DNA from: Papilionanthe hookeriana x Papilionanthe teres
Taxonomy: Eukaryota > Streptophyta > Magnoliopsida > Asparagales > Orchidaceae
Direction of reading: 5' to 3'
DNA: 64,000 nt
Assembly (NCBI GenBank): GCA_022702705.1
Contig: CM040428.1
Span: forward strand, 55,731,198 to 55,795,197
A program made the position numbers and the translations under genes. How positions within the stretch are numbered: the stretch's first letter is position 1; each line of letters starts with the position of its first letter. Shown here piece by piece: positions 1 through 11,204 of this stretch. The notes under the pieces are model-generated. The model was not told the DNA's origin, did no database searches, and worked only from the letters and a program-made list of their open reading frames with translations.

Positions 1-1023
1 TATCTTTGAAATTTGTTTTGTTAATTGTTTCTCATATACATCCACCATTAATTGTTTATGATATATAGTGCCATTTATAGATTAGCTTCTTATGGGTTGG
101 CTGTTTATGCCAGGTTCTTTCTTGCCTAATACATAGTTCTTCGAACAATATCCTACTAATTTTATTTGTGTTTTACATGCATTTTCTCTTCAATAATTGT
201 TATCCTTCCTCCTCTTAATAGTCTGTCAAATAGTAGGGCAAGGAAAAGAGAACGTTATGCCTAGGAAGGGTTGGATTTCTGGGAATCGCTTTAGTTAAGG
301 TTCCCTTGAAGCTACATCTTGGAGTGTTTGGATTAATCCAAGGAAAAGAAAGCCTTGAAGGCTATCATATTCATGATGAAAAATAACTTATTCGTAGCTT
401 AAGAAAGCTATCAAACATTAATGTGTCTATTTAGAGGGTATCTTCTTATTTTAGAAAGTTTACTATATAAAATTTTCTAGAATATCTCTTTCCATAAATC
501 TCTCTACCTATTAAAAAAAGAATCTAATCCTAGAGTTCTCATGTAAAACTTCCATGAGAATGAAATGAAAATGCCCATAAATATTCGTCATCAATAACCC
601 ATGGTAGAATGTAGGTGCTGTGAGAGTAAGATGAGAATTATAAATGTGTATCTCCACCTGTTAAAATTTCTATAAGGCAAAAAAAAATTTAATGGTTAAT
701 AAAATCTTTGCTTAAAATGGAGCTTCAATTATTCAATAAAAAATTATGTATAAATGTTTCAAGTCCAAAACAAGATGTGGTCAGGCGAGTGGGAGTGGGA
801 GTGAAAAATAATGTTTCATGCTATGTTATATCTGTTAAATTATGAAACTTGGATAGAGGAATATAGATTGACTTTAATAGACAACATATGATCAATGGAG
901 CTTTTTAAAACCCATTGTATTGGTTATAGTTTGAAGCTCTATGATAGGCTGACCGTTCTAGTTATGAATTTTTGTAATAATTTGGATGTCTAGAATTTCA
1001 AATATATTTATTTTGTTTGAATT

Positions 1024-1094
<71 letters not shown>

Positions 1095-2690
1095 CTCAAG
1101 TATATTTTCTTTCAAAAGATACATTCTCCAACTATCTTAAATCAAAGTTTGTCTGAAGAATTATATTTGTGGCTATCATTGGCATGATATCTTATTAAAA
1201 TTGAGCCAATTGATATTTTTGTCTTGGTAGGTTCTGAACATCTTTCAGTGATGGTTAAGAAGCTTCATTTTGGTTGAAAGATACAACGATCTGATGTAGC
1301 GATATCCTCAAACAAATTGGGTGCTCTCAAGGCGTTATTTTATCTTAAACCTCTGAGAGCACTTTTCTATTAAGCTACCTAAATTATGGTTCTAAGAAAG
1401 ATGTTTTTCTACTTTCTTGAAATTGTATACTTCTTATTGTCATTGTTTTCTGAAAACACAAAATGTTTTTGTTTATGAAAATTATAAAATACGACACTTC
1501 GAAAGATGTTTGTGTTTTTGCTGGACACGAGCATACCTTTGACATTCCCAATACTGTCTAATACGTTCAAATTTGTAAACTGTGCTTTTTTTATGAGAAT
1601 AATGTGATGATTGCAAAAAACAATGTGTTTGGTCTAATTATTGATACATCAATTTGCTTATTTTTTGCGCAGCTATTTTGAAGATTGTATAATTTTTTTA
1701 CACTTTTGGTATTTTGTGTAGACAATAAAATGCTAATATTGGCAAAATCATGTCTAATTATTGTTGTAATGTTGATTTATTGCTGATAATCAAGTATACT
1801 TGGTAAAATATTAGAAAAAAAGTCATAATTATTTCAATGTTCGTTTCTCTTTCAAGTGTTTAAGTTTTTCATATGATTTATATACATACGTTATTGTGTC
1901 ATACCTTTCAACTTGAAAATATTGACATTAAGTATTTTGATTAGGTTATGTTTTTCTTGCAATCACTTCCACTAGGATTTTCTTGGAACCACATCATCAT
2001 GGTTTAGACATAATTATGAAACATAAGAAATTTAATAAGAATTTGAAAGGAATTTTTTGGAATGCTGTCATGGATCCATAACTGAATGGTTATTGTTTTA
2101 TTGATGTGTTGGACCGTATTAACCCTTCGATTAAGCACAGAAAGCAAAACTGTGTAGTGAGATGCTTTCTTTGAGAAAGCTAGGTTATTCATTTATTTAT
2201 AATTTTAAATTAAGTTGAAATTAGAGGCTATGCAAGAAGCATTTTACCATTACCTTTCAAGAATATTTTCTGTTTTAATTACATATTTTTTTGCCATGAT
2301 TATGACTATCAGTTTTTTGTCATTTCTTAATATATACACTACACATCCCTTGGACGACTACTTGCATGACATAAATCTTACAAAGTAAACTAGATTTCCT
2401 TATAGCTGCTGCTATCTTTACTTGTTTTGATGAACTTGTGCTGCAAATCTCCTCTCTCTATTGACGAATAGGCTGTTTACATTATTTTCTGTCCTTTTGG
2501 CCGCTGTGTTGATTTACACATTTTATTGATTATTAATTCTTAAAGCATTGCCATTAAAACTATGGAAAATTTCTGATTTTTTGTTTGAATTTTCAACAAT
2601 AATGGTTTTCATTTTTCCATCTATTTCATTTTGATGAATTTATGAGGATCTAACTGCATTTCTATTGTTTTACTTTTTGAGTAAAATATC
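1..2690. other. AT-rich stretch without recognised gene
   Basis: I see no convincing exon, RNA gene or transposon protein on either strand. It lies upstream of the first recognised exon of the U2AF-like gene at 3044, so it may be intronic or 5' sequence of that gene, but I could not identify earlier exons. The only clear structure is a long (TA)n run at about 1028-1091. Confidence 0.5.
1028..1091. repeat. (TA)n microsatellite
   Basis: An uninterrupted alternating TA run of about 64 bp. Confidence 0.95.
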
Positions 2691-2692
2691 AA

Positions 2693-2915
2693 AAAAGTCC
2701 CTTGATTATTTACATGATGTCATATTAGTTCCAGAGTTTATAAAATTTTCAAATTAGTCTCCAAAATATTTTGATATGGGTGTAGGGGAATTTGTCAACC
2801 TCTTTTAAAAGAGAATGAGAACTGAATTGACACTTATATAAAGATATAGATTCTGAGACTAAAATCACCCCTGATAAAGAGTCAGGGACCGTTTGGCATT
2901 TTTTTAATTTTTTAC
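2693..2915. repeat. Dispersed repeat, possible MITE
   Basis: The segment starts with a phrase like 'cccttgattatttacatg', followed by 'agttccagagtttataaaa'. It closes with the near-inverse 'gagtcagggaccgtttggc'. Related text occurs at about 17950-18010 and 18430-18500 in the window. The inverted character of the ends suggests a small non-autonomous DNA element, but I could not define its termini or a target duplication. Confidence 0.4.
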
Positions 2916-3043
2916 TTCTAAGACCGTTATGGCAATCACTGTTTTTTGCTTGCACTAATTTTGTGAATCCTAACATTTTAATCTTGGTTTTGTGGTCAAT
3001 ATCCTCTTTTCTGGTTATCAAAATTGAAGTTTTTTTCATGCAG

Positions 3044-6000
3044 AGTGGAGTCTCAGAGAAAACCGGGGATGTAGTCAGAACAGTGTCCGATGTTGTGATC
3101 GATTCCCCATACAAGGTTCATCAAGAAAATGAATTTTTGTTGTGACGTGGCTATGGATTTACATTATAAATTTGGAAGCTTTACATACATACTACTAAAT
3201 TTTTATGTATTTAACTTCAATTTTTACATACGTGCCACCGTACCTATGTGCTATAATATGTGTATTTTCAAATTTTTTTTTTAAGTTAAAGGGTGGTATT
3301 TTTGATGTGATATGAAAGATTTAGGTGATATAAATATAAAATGTAAACTTTAAACGTTAGATATGTAAATACATAGGAATTAAGTGATATGCATGTAAAT
3401 GCCCCTATAAGTTTACCTATTGCTTTTCTTCTTTTGCAGATTTTTGTTGGCGGAATTTCAGACATTCTTTCATCAAAAATGGTAAGTTCTATGTTTTGGA
3501 AGATACATGGGATCTTTTGCCGACTCTGCTGTAGCAAATATACGTTTTTGTTGGACATCTTTGATATTTGGAAATCTCTAATGTCTCCCTTACGAATTTG
3601 TAGTTCATGGAAATCGTCAGTTCTTTCGGGCCGTTGAAGGCTTTTCGCTTTAACTTCAATAAGGAGCTTGGTTCTTCATGCGCCTTTCTAGAGGTATTAT
3701 TAGATGTTGAATATGAAAGATTGCATGTGTGATTTTTAATCATGTTTTTGTGCTGGAATATTTGCATAGATACCGTTCAATTCTTATGTATTTACATATC
3801 TGACAACTAAACTTTAACTTTTACATATATGTCACCTCCTCCCTATGCATGAGGTGTTTTTCACTTTTTAAAAGTTAAAATGGTATTATGTTTTATTTAA
3901 CATGAAACATTTGTGTGATCTAAGTGTAAAAATTAAAATTTAGGTGTTAGATATGTAAATACATAAGAATTGGGTAGTATTTGTGTAAATGCTCCTTTCG
4001 TGTTTCCCTATTGCAGTATGAAGATCATTCCATTACTTCGAAGGCATGTTCCGGGCTTAATGGATTGATGTTGGGTGGCTGCATTCTTACGGCGGTTAGA
4101 GCTTTCCCTGATCTCAATGGAAAGGTGTTGTGATTCTCCCTTTTAAGTTTTTCTATCCCTTTAAGGCTGACTGAGTTTATTTACTGATTTTCTTCTTGGA
4201 AGATTTGCATATATACCACTTAATTCTTATGTATTAACATATCTAACATCTAAAGTTCAATTTTTACATATACGTCACCTTAGTCGCGTGGGAAAAAATG
4301 TATTTAACTTTTAAAAGTTAAAATATTAATATTTTTTTCTGATATGAAAGATTTGGGTGGTATAAAAAGTAGAGTTTAGGTGTTAGATTTATAAATATGT
4401 TGGAGTTGGGTGCTATGCATGTAAATGACCCTTTCTTCTTTTATAGGTGGATGATGCAAGCCCTCCATCATATTCTGTTCCTCCCCATGCAAAACCACTT
4501 CTTTCTAACGTTACACAAGTGCTTGGGCTTCATAATGTGGTAAATAAATTATTTTTCCAACATGTTTTTTATTTTTTATTTATTGCTTTACTTATTACTG
4601 GAATGCCATTTTTTGTTGTTTTTATTTGCAATTAATTCATATGATGTGATATTCTTTAACTTCTTCAATCTGAGTTAGATCAATCAGGAGGACCTCCACA
4701 CTTTGCCCGAAAATGAGTTGGAGGAAACTTTGGAAGATGTCCGGTTAGAGTGTGCAAGGTGCATCATGGAAAACCAATTCTTATGTATTTACATGTCTCA
4801 CACCTGACTTTTCATACTTACACACATAACTCCCAAATCTTTAATATCACATCAAAAAAAGTATTATCATCACTTTTTAAAGAGTGAAATACATATTTTC
4901 ATACATTGGTTTAAAGCACCATAGTTTTATATGTAAGTATGAAAGTAGGTGTGAGATATTTAAATACATAAGAAGTGAGTGCTATGCATGTAAATATCCC
5001 AGAAACAAGAGGCATTTACATACATAGCACATAATTCTTATGTATTTACATATCTCACACTGAAATTTTTATATTTATACTCGAAAAAGTCAAAATTCTT
5101 AATATCACATAAAATTAGCGCTATCACTACTTTTTAAAAGTGAAATAAATCGTTTCATGTATAGGTTTAGAATAGAACTAGGATTGCAATAAAGCATCAT
5201 AATATTATTGATAAGAGGAGATGTATTTATATTCAATTGCAGTAGACACAACAAAGAAAATAAATAAAACAGAATAAAGTAAATAGGAAAAAAATAAAAC
5301 ATAATAAAATAAATAGGAAATACTAATAAATGAATAAACGCCATTGATAAATAATAACTGCTAGGGATTGCCATTATAAAATCTTATACTTTCTCTCAAA
5401 TTGAAGCATAGATGTCAGTCATGTTCAACTTGGATTTGAAATCTTCGAAACAAAGGACGATAAAGATTCATGGTGAAGATATCCGCTAGTTGATCTCTGG
5501 ATGTACAAAAGGAACACGATTTCCGCGGACTCAATCTTTTCTGTAGTGTAGTGTCAGTCAATCTCCACACGTTTGATACAATCATGCTAAAGTGGATTGT
5601 GAGCAATGTTGATGACGGTCTTATTATCACAGAATAGCTGTAACGCGACGGAGATTAACATACGAAGTTCACGGAGCATGATGCGTAACTAGAGAGCTTA
5701 ATAGATCCCCAAGAACATTGACCATAATTCAATTTCAGTATTGGTTCGACCAACCAGACAATTTTTTTCTTTTCCCATACAAATAAGCAATACTCTGAGG
5801 TGGAATGTTGATTATAGACCGACTCAGCTCAATCATCATCTTTATAAACAACAATAAACCGAGAGGTACAAACTTGAGCCTGGTGTACTTTTTAAATAGT
5901 GGAGAATTCGGTGGACAACTTGGAGATGTAACTCATAGGGGTCATGCATGAATTGACACCATACCAACTTCGTGGCATGTGTCAGGGGGAGTATGGGCGA

Positions 6001-9000
6001 GGTAGACGAGTTACCTCTAAGCGCTGATAACGAGTCTTGTTGACAGGCACAACATTGGGAATGTCATAATTTTTCATTTGGATCCATAAGGACAACCATT
6101 GGTTTACTTGTAAAAAGAATGTTTTCGGTCAAGATATCAATTATATATTTGCGCTGAGACAGACAAATGCTCTGAGATGAACGAGCCATTTTCATGCTTA
6201 AGAAGTACCGGAAAGATCCCAAGTCTTTCATTTCAAAGGACTTAGCAAGAATGTCTTTCAATGACTTCAATGTAGAGAGATCGTTACCTGTAAGAACAAT
6301 ACCTTCAATATTGACAATAAGGATAGTTACCTAGTCATTACAGGAATGTCGGAAGAAGAAAGTGTGGTCCGATTGAGCCCGAGTAAAACTATGGCCCACA
6401 ACCACTTTTGTGAACTTGCCCAACCAAGCTCTTGAAGACTCTTTGAACCCATTGAGAGACTTTCACAGCCTGCACGCTTGTCCTTTGGAGGCAATAGAGT
6501 CAAAGCCAGAAGAGAGAGAGAGACATGTACAACTCTTTTATAAGCTCTCCATTCAATAATACATTCTTGACATCTAACTGGAATAAAGGCTAAACTAACT
6601 TCACCGCAAGGAACAATAGTACCCGAATAGTGTTTAACTTAGTCACTGGAACAAATGTCTCGTCATAGTAAACTTTGTAGCTCTAGGAGTACCATATGAC
6701 GACAACTGTGTCTTGTTGCGTTAAAATGATCCATTAGAGTTGAATTTGGTATTGAAAATCCATCGGCACTCCATAGCTATCTTACCCCGAGGAAGATCAA
6801 TGACATCCTATATTATGGTTCCGCCAAAGGAAATTTATTTTCTCAATTAATGTCATTTTATAAGCTAGATCAGTAAGAGCAACCTTAATAGTAGTTGGGA
6901 TCTAATGGTCCGTCAGGGCAGTAGCAATGCTCTGTAGGTCAATGAGAAACTGTGAAAATAGACACATTTTGTTATAGAATAGAGGGAGCATGTCTAGTTG
7001 CGTATTTAACTTAAACAACTCACCTCCTCATTCGGAGAAGGAGTTGTGCTGAGGATGTTGCCCGGAGTGGAGTCGAGGAGACGGCCGGCTCTAGTATAGG
7101 AGCATTGGGGCGGTTGCACCGAGTATAGACATAAAAAGTGGGAGGAGGGGATGGTGCACTCAACGGAACATATGACTCCTTGGTGGCAGGAACAATGGGG
7201 GGAACATCCATAGGAAAGATAAGGGACATTGTCTAAGAACTCAAGCTCCCCCTCACTTGAGGTCGAGCTAGCAAGATAGGGAATACTTTAAAAAAGGGGA
7301 CATCAACACTCACATAGATTTTGTTTGTGGTAGGATCAATACACTGATACCTCTTTTGAGTAACGGAATACCCAAGTAAGATATATTTTATGGATGTGAG
7401 ATCTTTAATCCGAGTGGGTGCAGTGAGGCAACACACACAAAAATATTGGGATATAATGTAGAGAAAACCAGATTGGCAGGGAAACATGGTATCAGGACGG
7501 TTTAAGAGTTTTAGAACTTGTGAATTTTAGATGGGTCTCTGTTTATGAGATAGGTGCTAGTCAGCATGACCTCGATTCAAAACCGTTTTGAGACATTGAA
7601 TTGAAACATAATGGAGCGAGCAACGCCGAGGAGATGATTGTTTTTTCTCTCGACTACCCCATTATGTTGAGTGTCCGTACACAAGCTATGGTGGAGGATG
7701 CCTTTACTCACTAAGAATTCACCCAAAATAAAGTTAAAAAATTTACGATCATTGTCGATCCGAAGGGACATGAATTAGAGTTTTGAATTGAGTTAAAACG
7801 AAAATGTAAAAGTTTTGAAAGATGACAACAACCTTTAATTTTTCTTTTAAAAGGTAGATCCACGTCATCAAAGTGCGGTCATCAGTTAAAATGAAGAACC
7901 GCCGTTTATTAGTGTAATTGGAAGTACAAGAAGAGTCTCATATGTCATTTTGGATGCTCACGAATTATACCTGTGAGGTGAAATAATTTCTCGCATTCTT
8001 TGATGAACAAGACACCGCTTGGGACCATTGAAGAAAGTTATTGTCGTTCAGTTTACGGGCTGTTATTAAGAAGTTCATTTTGGTTTCTGGTCCTTCGGTC
8101 TGCAGATTTGGGAATTGATTCTCCTGTAGAATCAAGAACACCTTCTGAAGGTGGCTCGACAATGGAGGAGTTTGGCATGATTCCGATTGAGCCAAAGAAG
8201 ATGATGGGTTGTGCAATCGGAAGGCTCCTGCTGCAGGAAGGAAAGAAGAGTATAGCGGTTGCATAAAAAAACTGGCTGGTTGGACAGAAATTTTGGTCAG
8301 CAGGATACAACACCTGGAGGAGATCCGACGGCTGGGAGCAAGTCTGGACTGGACCAACGGCCTGGACAGAAGACTTGCCGGCTGGACAGAAAACTAGCCA
8401 GCTGGACAGAAATTCTAGATGGCAGGATGTAGTGTCCGGAGGAGTTGCGGTTGGCTGCGAGCAGCCCTATCGGCCTAGTTAGGAGTTCTGACGGATCATT
8501 TGGCTGGCATGAGAGATCTGGCGCCTGGAAGAAGAGACCTGGTCGACTGAAGTGAGAGGCAGCGCCTGGAAGGGCCAGCCAGCGGCAAGGGAAGGTTTGG
8601 CGGAGGTTAGACCCATGCCTCTTATACCATGTTAGAATAGAACTTGGATTTGAAATAAAACAACATAATATTTTTGATAGGAGGGGTATTTAAATTAGAC
8701 ACAACAAAGGAAAGAAATAAAACATAGGAAGATAAATAGGAAAGAAATAAAACAGAATAAAATAAATAGAAAATACGTAATGAGGGAATAAAAGCTAATG
8801 AGAAGTAATAACGACTAGGGATTGCAGTTATAAATTTAATAATATACATAAATATGAAAGTTTAGGTGTTTGACATGTAAATACATAAGAATTGAGTGCT
8901 ATACATGTTTAAATTTCCCAAAACTAAGGGGCATTTACATACATAGCACCCAATTCTTATGTATCTACATATCTCACACCTAAATTTTCATATTTACAGA

Positions 9001-9813
9001 TAACACTATAATTTTTAATATCACATCACAAATAGCATTATTATCACTTTTTAAAAGGGAAATATATCTTTTTATTCATTGGTTTAAAGTACCAAAAAAC
9101 TGTGTGTATGTGTATGTATATATATATATATTTATATATATGAAAATTTAGCTGTGAGATATTTAAATACATAAGAATTGATATATGCTTTATGATTTGT
9201 CTCATCTTGTTGTGTATCCAACATATAGCTTGAATTCCTTCTCGTAATTCCAGGTTTGGAACTATTAAAGCTGTGCACTTGGTGAGGCACAGCAGCAGTA
9301 GCCATGAGTCGAAGTCCGAAGCTTCTAAACCTTCAGAGTCTGTCATCAGTTCGGCAGCATCAGAATCTAACCTCGGACATACAGAGAAGGCCGACGACAT
9401 ACATTTCGACGAGATTAAAGAAAACTCGATTCCAATTTCTACTGCCGAAGCGCCCGAAAATGCCGAAGAAGACGTTGGGTTTGAAGACAAAAACAAGGGC
9501 TTCAAATGCTCAAATGGAAGAAGGCCACAACGAAGAAGATTATTTAATATCCAACCTTCCCACATTGGCTGAAGAAAAACATGAAGGAAATGAAGAGCAG
9601 AAGTTAGTTGAAGAAAGAGAGCTAGAGGGTTCAGGAGAAGTGCAGGCTGAGGTTTCTGAAGCCTTTGTACCTGGCTGTATTATTGTGGAGTTTCAGAGGA
9701 AAGAAGCAGCTTGCATTGCAGCTCACTGTTTGCACCGTCGATCGTACGGTGATCGGACGGTTGATATTGAATATATCCCTCTTGATTTTTACCTTAGTAT
9801 ATTCCCAAAATGA
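3044..9813 (+). CDS. U2AF large subunit-like RNA-binding protein (3' part of gene)
   Basis: Seven visible exons: 3044-3115, 3440-3481, 3604-3693, 4017-4124, 4447-4539, 4679-4758 and 9254-9813. Every intron between them is GT-AG, and the reading phase is continuous up to the last exon. The encoded protein begins with a linker (SGVSEKTGDVV...), then a canonical RRM with RNP2 'IFVGGI' at about residue 25 and an RNP1-like 'GSSCAFLEY' near residue 62. A linker rich in Pro and Ser (VDDASPPSYSVPP) follows, then a second, atypical RRM. In that domain 'CARFGTIKAVHLVRH' is separated by an acidic insertion of about 100 residues from 'CIIVEFQRKEAACIAAHCLH'. This arrangement, with an R-S-Y in place of the UHM Arg-X-Phe, matches plant U2AF65-like proteins of the At2g33435/At2g33440 kind (family knowledge). 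Such proteins act in the nucleus in 3' splice-site recognition; that role here is inferred. The start codon and N-terminal exons are not seen. Exon lengths sum to 1045 nt, one over a multiple of three, because of a frameshift in the last exon. The gene may therefore be damaged, or the base call wrong. Confidence 0.82.
3177..3405. mobile_element. MITE family A copy (intron of U2AF-like gene)
   Basis: A palindromic element of about 230 bp. The left arm carries 'tttacatacatac...atgtattt' and the right arm the inverse 'atgtaaatacatagg...gcatgtaaatgcccc'. It fills most of a 324-bp intron. The TIR is about 55 bp and imperfect. Confidence 0.8.
3757..3997. mobile_element. MITE family A copy (intron of U2AF-like gene)
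   Basis: Same inverted arms: 'caattcttatgtatttacat' on the left and 'atgtaaatacataagaattg' on the right, about 235 bp apart. It lies in the 323-bp intron 3694-4016. Confidence 0.85.
4196..4434. mobile_element. MITE family A copy (intron of U2AF-like gene)
   Basis: Left arm 'ggaagatttgcatatatacc' and right arm 'gctatgcatgtaaatgaccc' bound a copy of about 235 bp in the 322-bp intron 4125-4446. The termini look like GGAAGATTTRCAT and its inverse. Confidence 0.85.
4770..5003. mobile_element. MITE family A copy
   Basis: A full-length palindromic copy at the start of the last intron of the U2AF-like gene. The left arm is 'caattcttatgtatttacat' and the right arm ends 'tatgcatgtaaatatccc'. Confidence 0.85.
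5165..5375 (-). repeat. 3' LTR of copia element
   Basis: It shares 'ttagaatagaact' at the left and 'ctagggattgc' at the right with 8630-8826, and between them the same A-rich 'aataaaa' runs. The first two bases appear degraded relative to TG in the other copy. Confidence 0.75.
5415..5640 (-). pseudogene. Copia RNase H C-terminal relic
   Basis: Alternating frames give 'LFCDNKTVINIAHNPLQHD' and then 'RDQLADIFTMNLYRPLF', matching the end of copia RNase H (CDNxxxixiaxNP..., QLADIFTKxLsrp). Confidence 0.75.
6064..6270 (-). pseudogene. Copia reverse transcriptase fragment
   Basis: The frame reads 'FEMKDLGSFRYFLSMKMARS' followed by 'LSQRKYIIDIL', diagnostic of the copia RT C-terminal part. The catalytic YVDD segment is not in this open frame. 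Confidence 0.85.
7233..7771 (-). pseudogene. Copia integrase fragments
   Basis: 7577-7771 reads 'RIDNDRKFFN' and 'HNGVVERKNNHLLGVARSIM'. These match the copia integrase core (RTDNGxEF...QQNGVAERKNRHLLEVARSLM), but the first motif is changed. 7233-7487 reads 'KCIFVGYS'-like 'KYILLGYSVTQKRYQC' and 'NKIYVSVDVPFF', the usual C-terminal integrase segment. The two pieces are in different frames. Confidence 0.8.
7965..8357 (-). pseudogene. Copia gag N-terminal fragment
   Basis: The end of this 130-codon minus-strand frame reads 'ITARKLNDNNFLQWSQAV', the hallmark start of plant copia gag (the 'LxGxNYxxWS' region). The preceding residues are low-complexity. Sequence then passes almost directly to integrase, so most of gag and protease are deleted. 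Confidence 0.65.
8630..8826 (-). repeat. 5' LTR of copia element
   Basis: About 197 bp, running on the plus strand from 'tgttagaatagaact' to 'gggattgca' (TG..CA). The primer-binding site lies immediately left of it. Confidence 0.8.
8929..9183. mobile_element. MITE family A copy with internal TG/TA expansion
   Basis: Left arm 'ggcatttacatacatagcac' at about 8934 and right arm 'taaatacataagaattgata' near 9183. The centre has grown a 'tgtgtgtatgtgtatgtata' stretch. It lies about 70 bp before the last exon of the U2AF-like gene. Confidence 0.8.
9254..9813 (+). CDS. Last exon of the U2AF-like gene (UHM-like RRM, frameshifted)
   Basis: The acceptor 'caattccag'-type site at 9253 completes the Arg codon split after 4758. 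The first frame reads 'FGTIKAVHLVRHSSSSHESK' and an acidic, Ser-rich insertion, remaining sensible to about 9510 ('GFEDKNKG'). It then loses the family sequence. The +1 frame carries on from about 9516 ('MEEGHNEEDYLISNLP...') through the UHM-like half 'CIIVEFQRKEAACIAAHCLH', then 'RRSYGDRTVDIEYIPLDFYL', to a TGA stop at 9811-9813. No intron of plausible length fits between the two frames. A single-base indel near 9505-9518 is the simplest explanation. It is either a real null or hypomorphic lesion or a sequencing error. Confidence 0.75.
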
Positions 9814-10007
9814 GTTTTTGATGAGATAAAAGAATCATTACATGAACTGTAAAATTTTAATGATGAGATGATGTTGCTTAGTGAGACAGTGTAATAGATT
9901 TTATTTTGAAAGATTATATAACTTTGTTCAATTCATTATATATTTATTGCCTTTGTTAATTCTATTGATTAATTACAATTTACTATTTATAGTTAATATC
10001 CAGTTTC

Positions 10008-10815
10008 AGATAGGTCTGTGAATTCAGGTCTAAGGTCATTAATTGCTCGAAAATCGATTCAAATTTTGGCTCGGTTGGAGATTAGGTCGTAATAAACGAG
10101 CCGAGCTATGAGCCAAAAATTTTGGATCAAAATTTTTTGGAACTGATCAGAGCCATACATGAATTGGCTCATAAATCTATGCATAAAAAATATGTATTTC
10201 ATTTTTAAAAAATAGTGATGATGGTATTTTAATATAATGTTAAAGATGTAAATATGAATGTTTGGATGTAGATATGTAAATGCTCCTATGTTTGGTCAAA
10301 TCATACGACTAAACATTGATATTTACATCTACACCGATCAAATTCTTAACATCACATTAAAAATATCATTATTATAAATTTTTATAGTGGAAATATATAT
10401 TTTCATGAATATGTTTAAAACACTAAAGTGTTATAAACATAAATTTCTCCTTTTTTTTGTTGAATACTTCATCATTTATCAAATAGGCAACAACTTGGTT
10501 ATTGAAAATTTTCTTATGAAAATGTTATTGGCAACAGATTAATATTATTTTCTAGTAAAAATGTTTAAAATTAAATTGATGTTACATTTGTAATTTAGGT
10601 AATTTTTTGTTTGTTCACAGTTGAACTCTAACTAACAACTAAATTTTGATTTATTTATAATTGAACCGTTTAAATCGAATTAAACTCCGATTCGGTTGGT
10701 TTGATTTTATGGAAATTTTGATTAGTTTAATTTTTTATATTTTAGATTTTGGTTGTAATAAGTTTAGACAATTTGAAAATGATCCATCCAAATCGACTCA
10801 ATGCTCACCCCTAGT
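10008..10815. mobile_element. Possible degraded hAT-type non-autonomous element(s)
   Basis: The right end 'atgctcacccctag' has the TAGGGGTGAGCAT-type terminus of plant hAT elements. The text just inside it carries the usual 'cgattcggttggttt' and 'gatccatccaaatcgactc' phrases, and 10070-10110 carries 'aacgagccgagctatgagcc'. I found no matching left terminus or 8-bp duplication. Partial MITE A arms (10230-10285 and about 10310-10450) are mixed in. Confidence 0.4.
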
Positions 10816-11204
10816 CTCATTACCTAAATTGAAGAATAAAATGAAAAAAATATGATGAGGAAGAGACAATAGTACAAGACTGGAGGTCGTCGTGAAGATG
10901 AACAAACAATGCTAACATGCACATTATCTGGACATCGTCGTGAAAATGGAAAACAAACAAAGTGCTAGCCTGCATCATTTGGAGGTCATCTCACTTGGCG
11001 ATATTATAGACGTGAACACATTCGTATGTTTCTAATACAATTTCATTAATATACTTAATAAATAACATTGTAAACATTTATCTGAAATTACATGTGTATA
11101 ATCTACTCTTTTTTTTATAAGATTCATTTGATTCTCTTTTCTTTGTAAGAACATGTTTATTTTTATGTAGATGTTTGGATTAATTTCATTTGTAAGAATC
11201 ATTT

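Larger units (their letters stand above)
5165..8826 (-). mobile_element. Ty1/copia LTR retrotransposon, decayed
   Basis: A short LTR at each end (about 5165-5375 and 8630-8826) flanks a minus-strand copia polyprotein relic. The primer-binding site abuts the right LTR: reading the minus strand from 8629 gives 'TGGTATAAGAGGC', close to the initiator-Met tRNA site of plant copia elements. Domains in order on the minus strand are gag N-terminus, integrase, integrase C-terminal part, reverse transcriptase and RNase H end. Most of gag and protease are missing, and frames are broken by stops. I found no clean 5-bp target duplication, consistent with age. It sits in the last intron of the U2AF-like gene, antisense to it. 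Confidence 0.85.
5010..8922. mobile_element. MITE family A copy split by a copia insertion
   Basis: The left part, 5010 to about 5164, begins 'ggcatttacatacatagcac' and stops mid-element at 'catgtataggttt'. The matching right part resumes at about 8838 ('aatatgaaagtttaggtg') and ends near 8922. The two parts together have the length and order of an intact copy, so the copia element at 5165-8826 landed inside this MITE. Confidence 0.75.

Noticed and set aside
2749..3114. 121-codon minus-strand frame
   Set aside because: It is antisense to the first visible exon of the U2AF-like gene and runs across its intron and a repeat.
8000..8397. Plus-strand frames opposite the copia gag
   Set aside because: They are antisense shadows of the minus-strand gag fragment.
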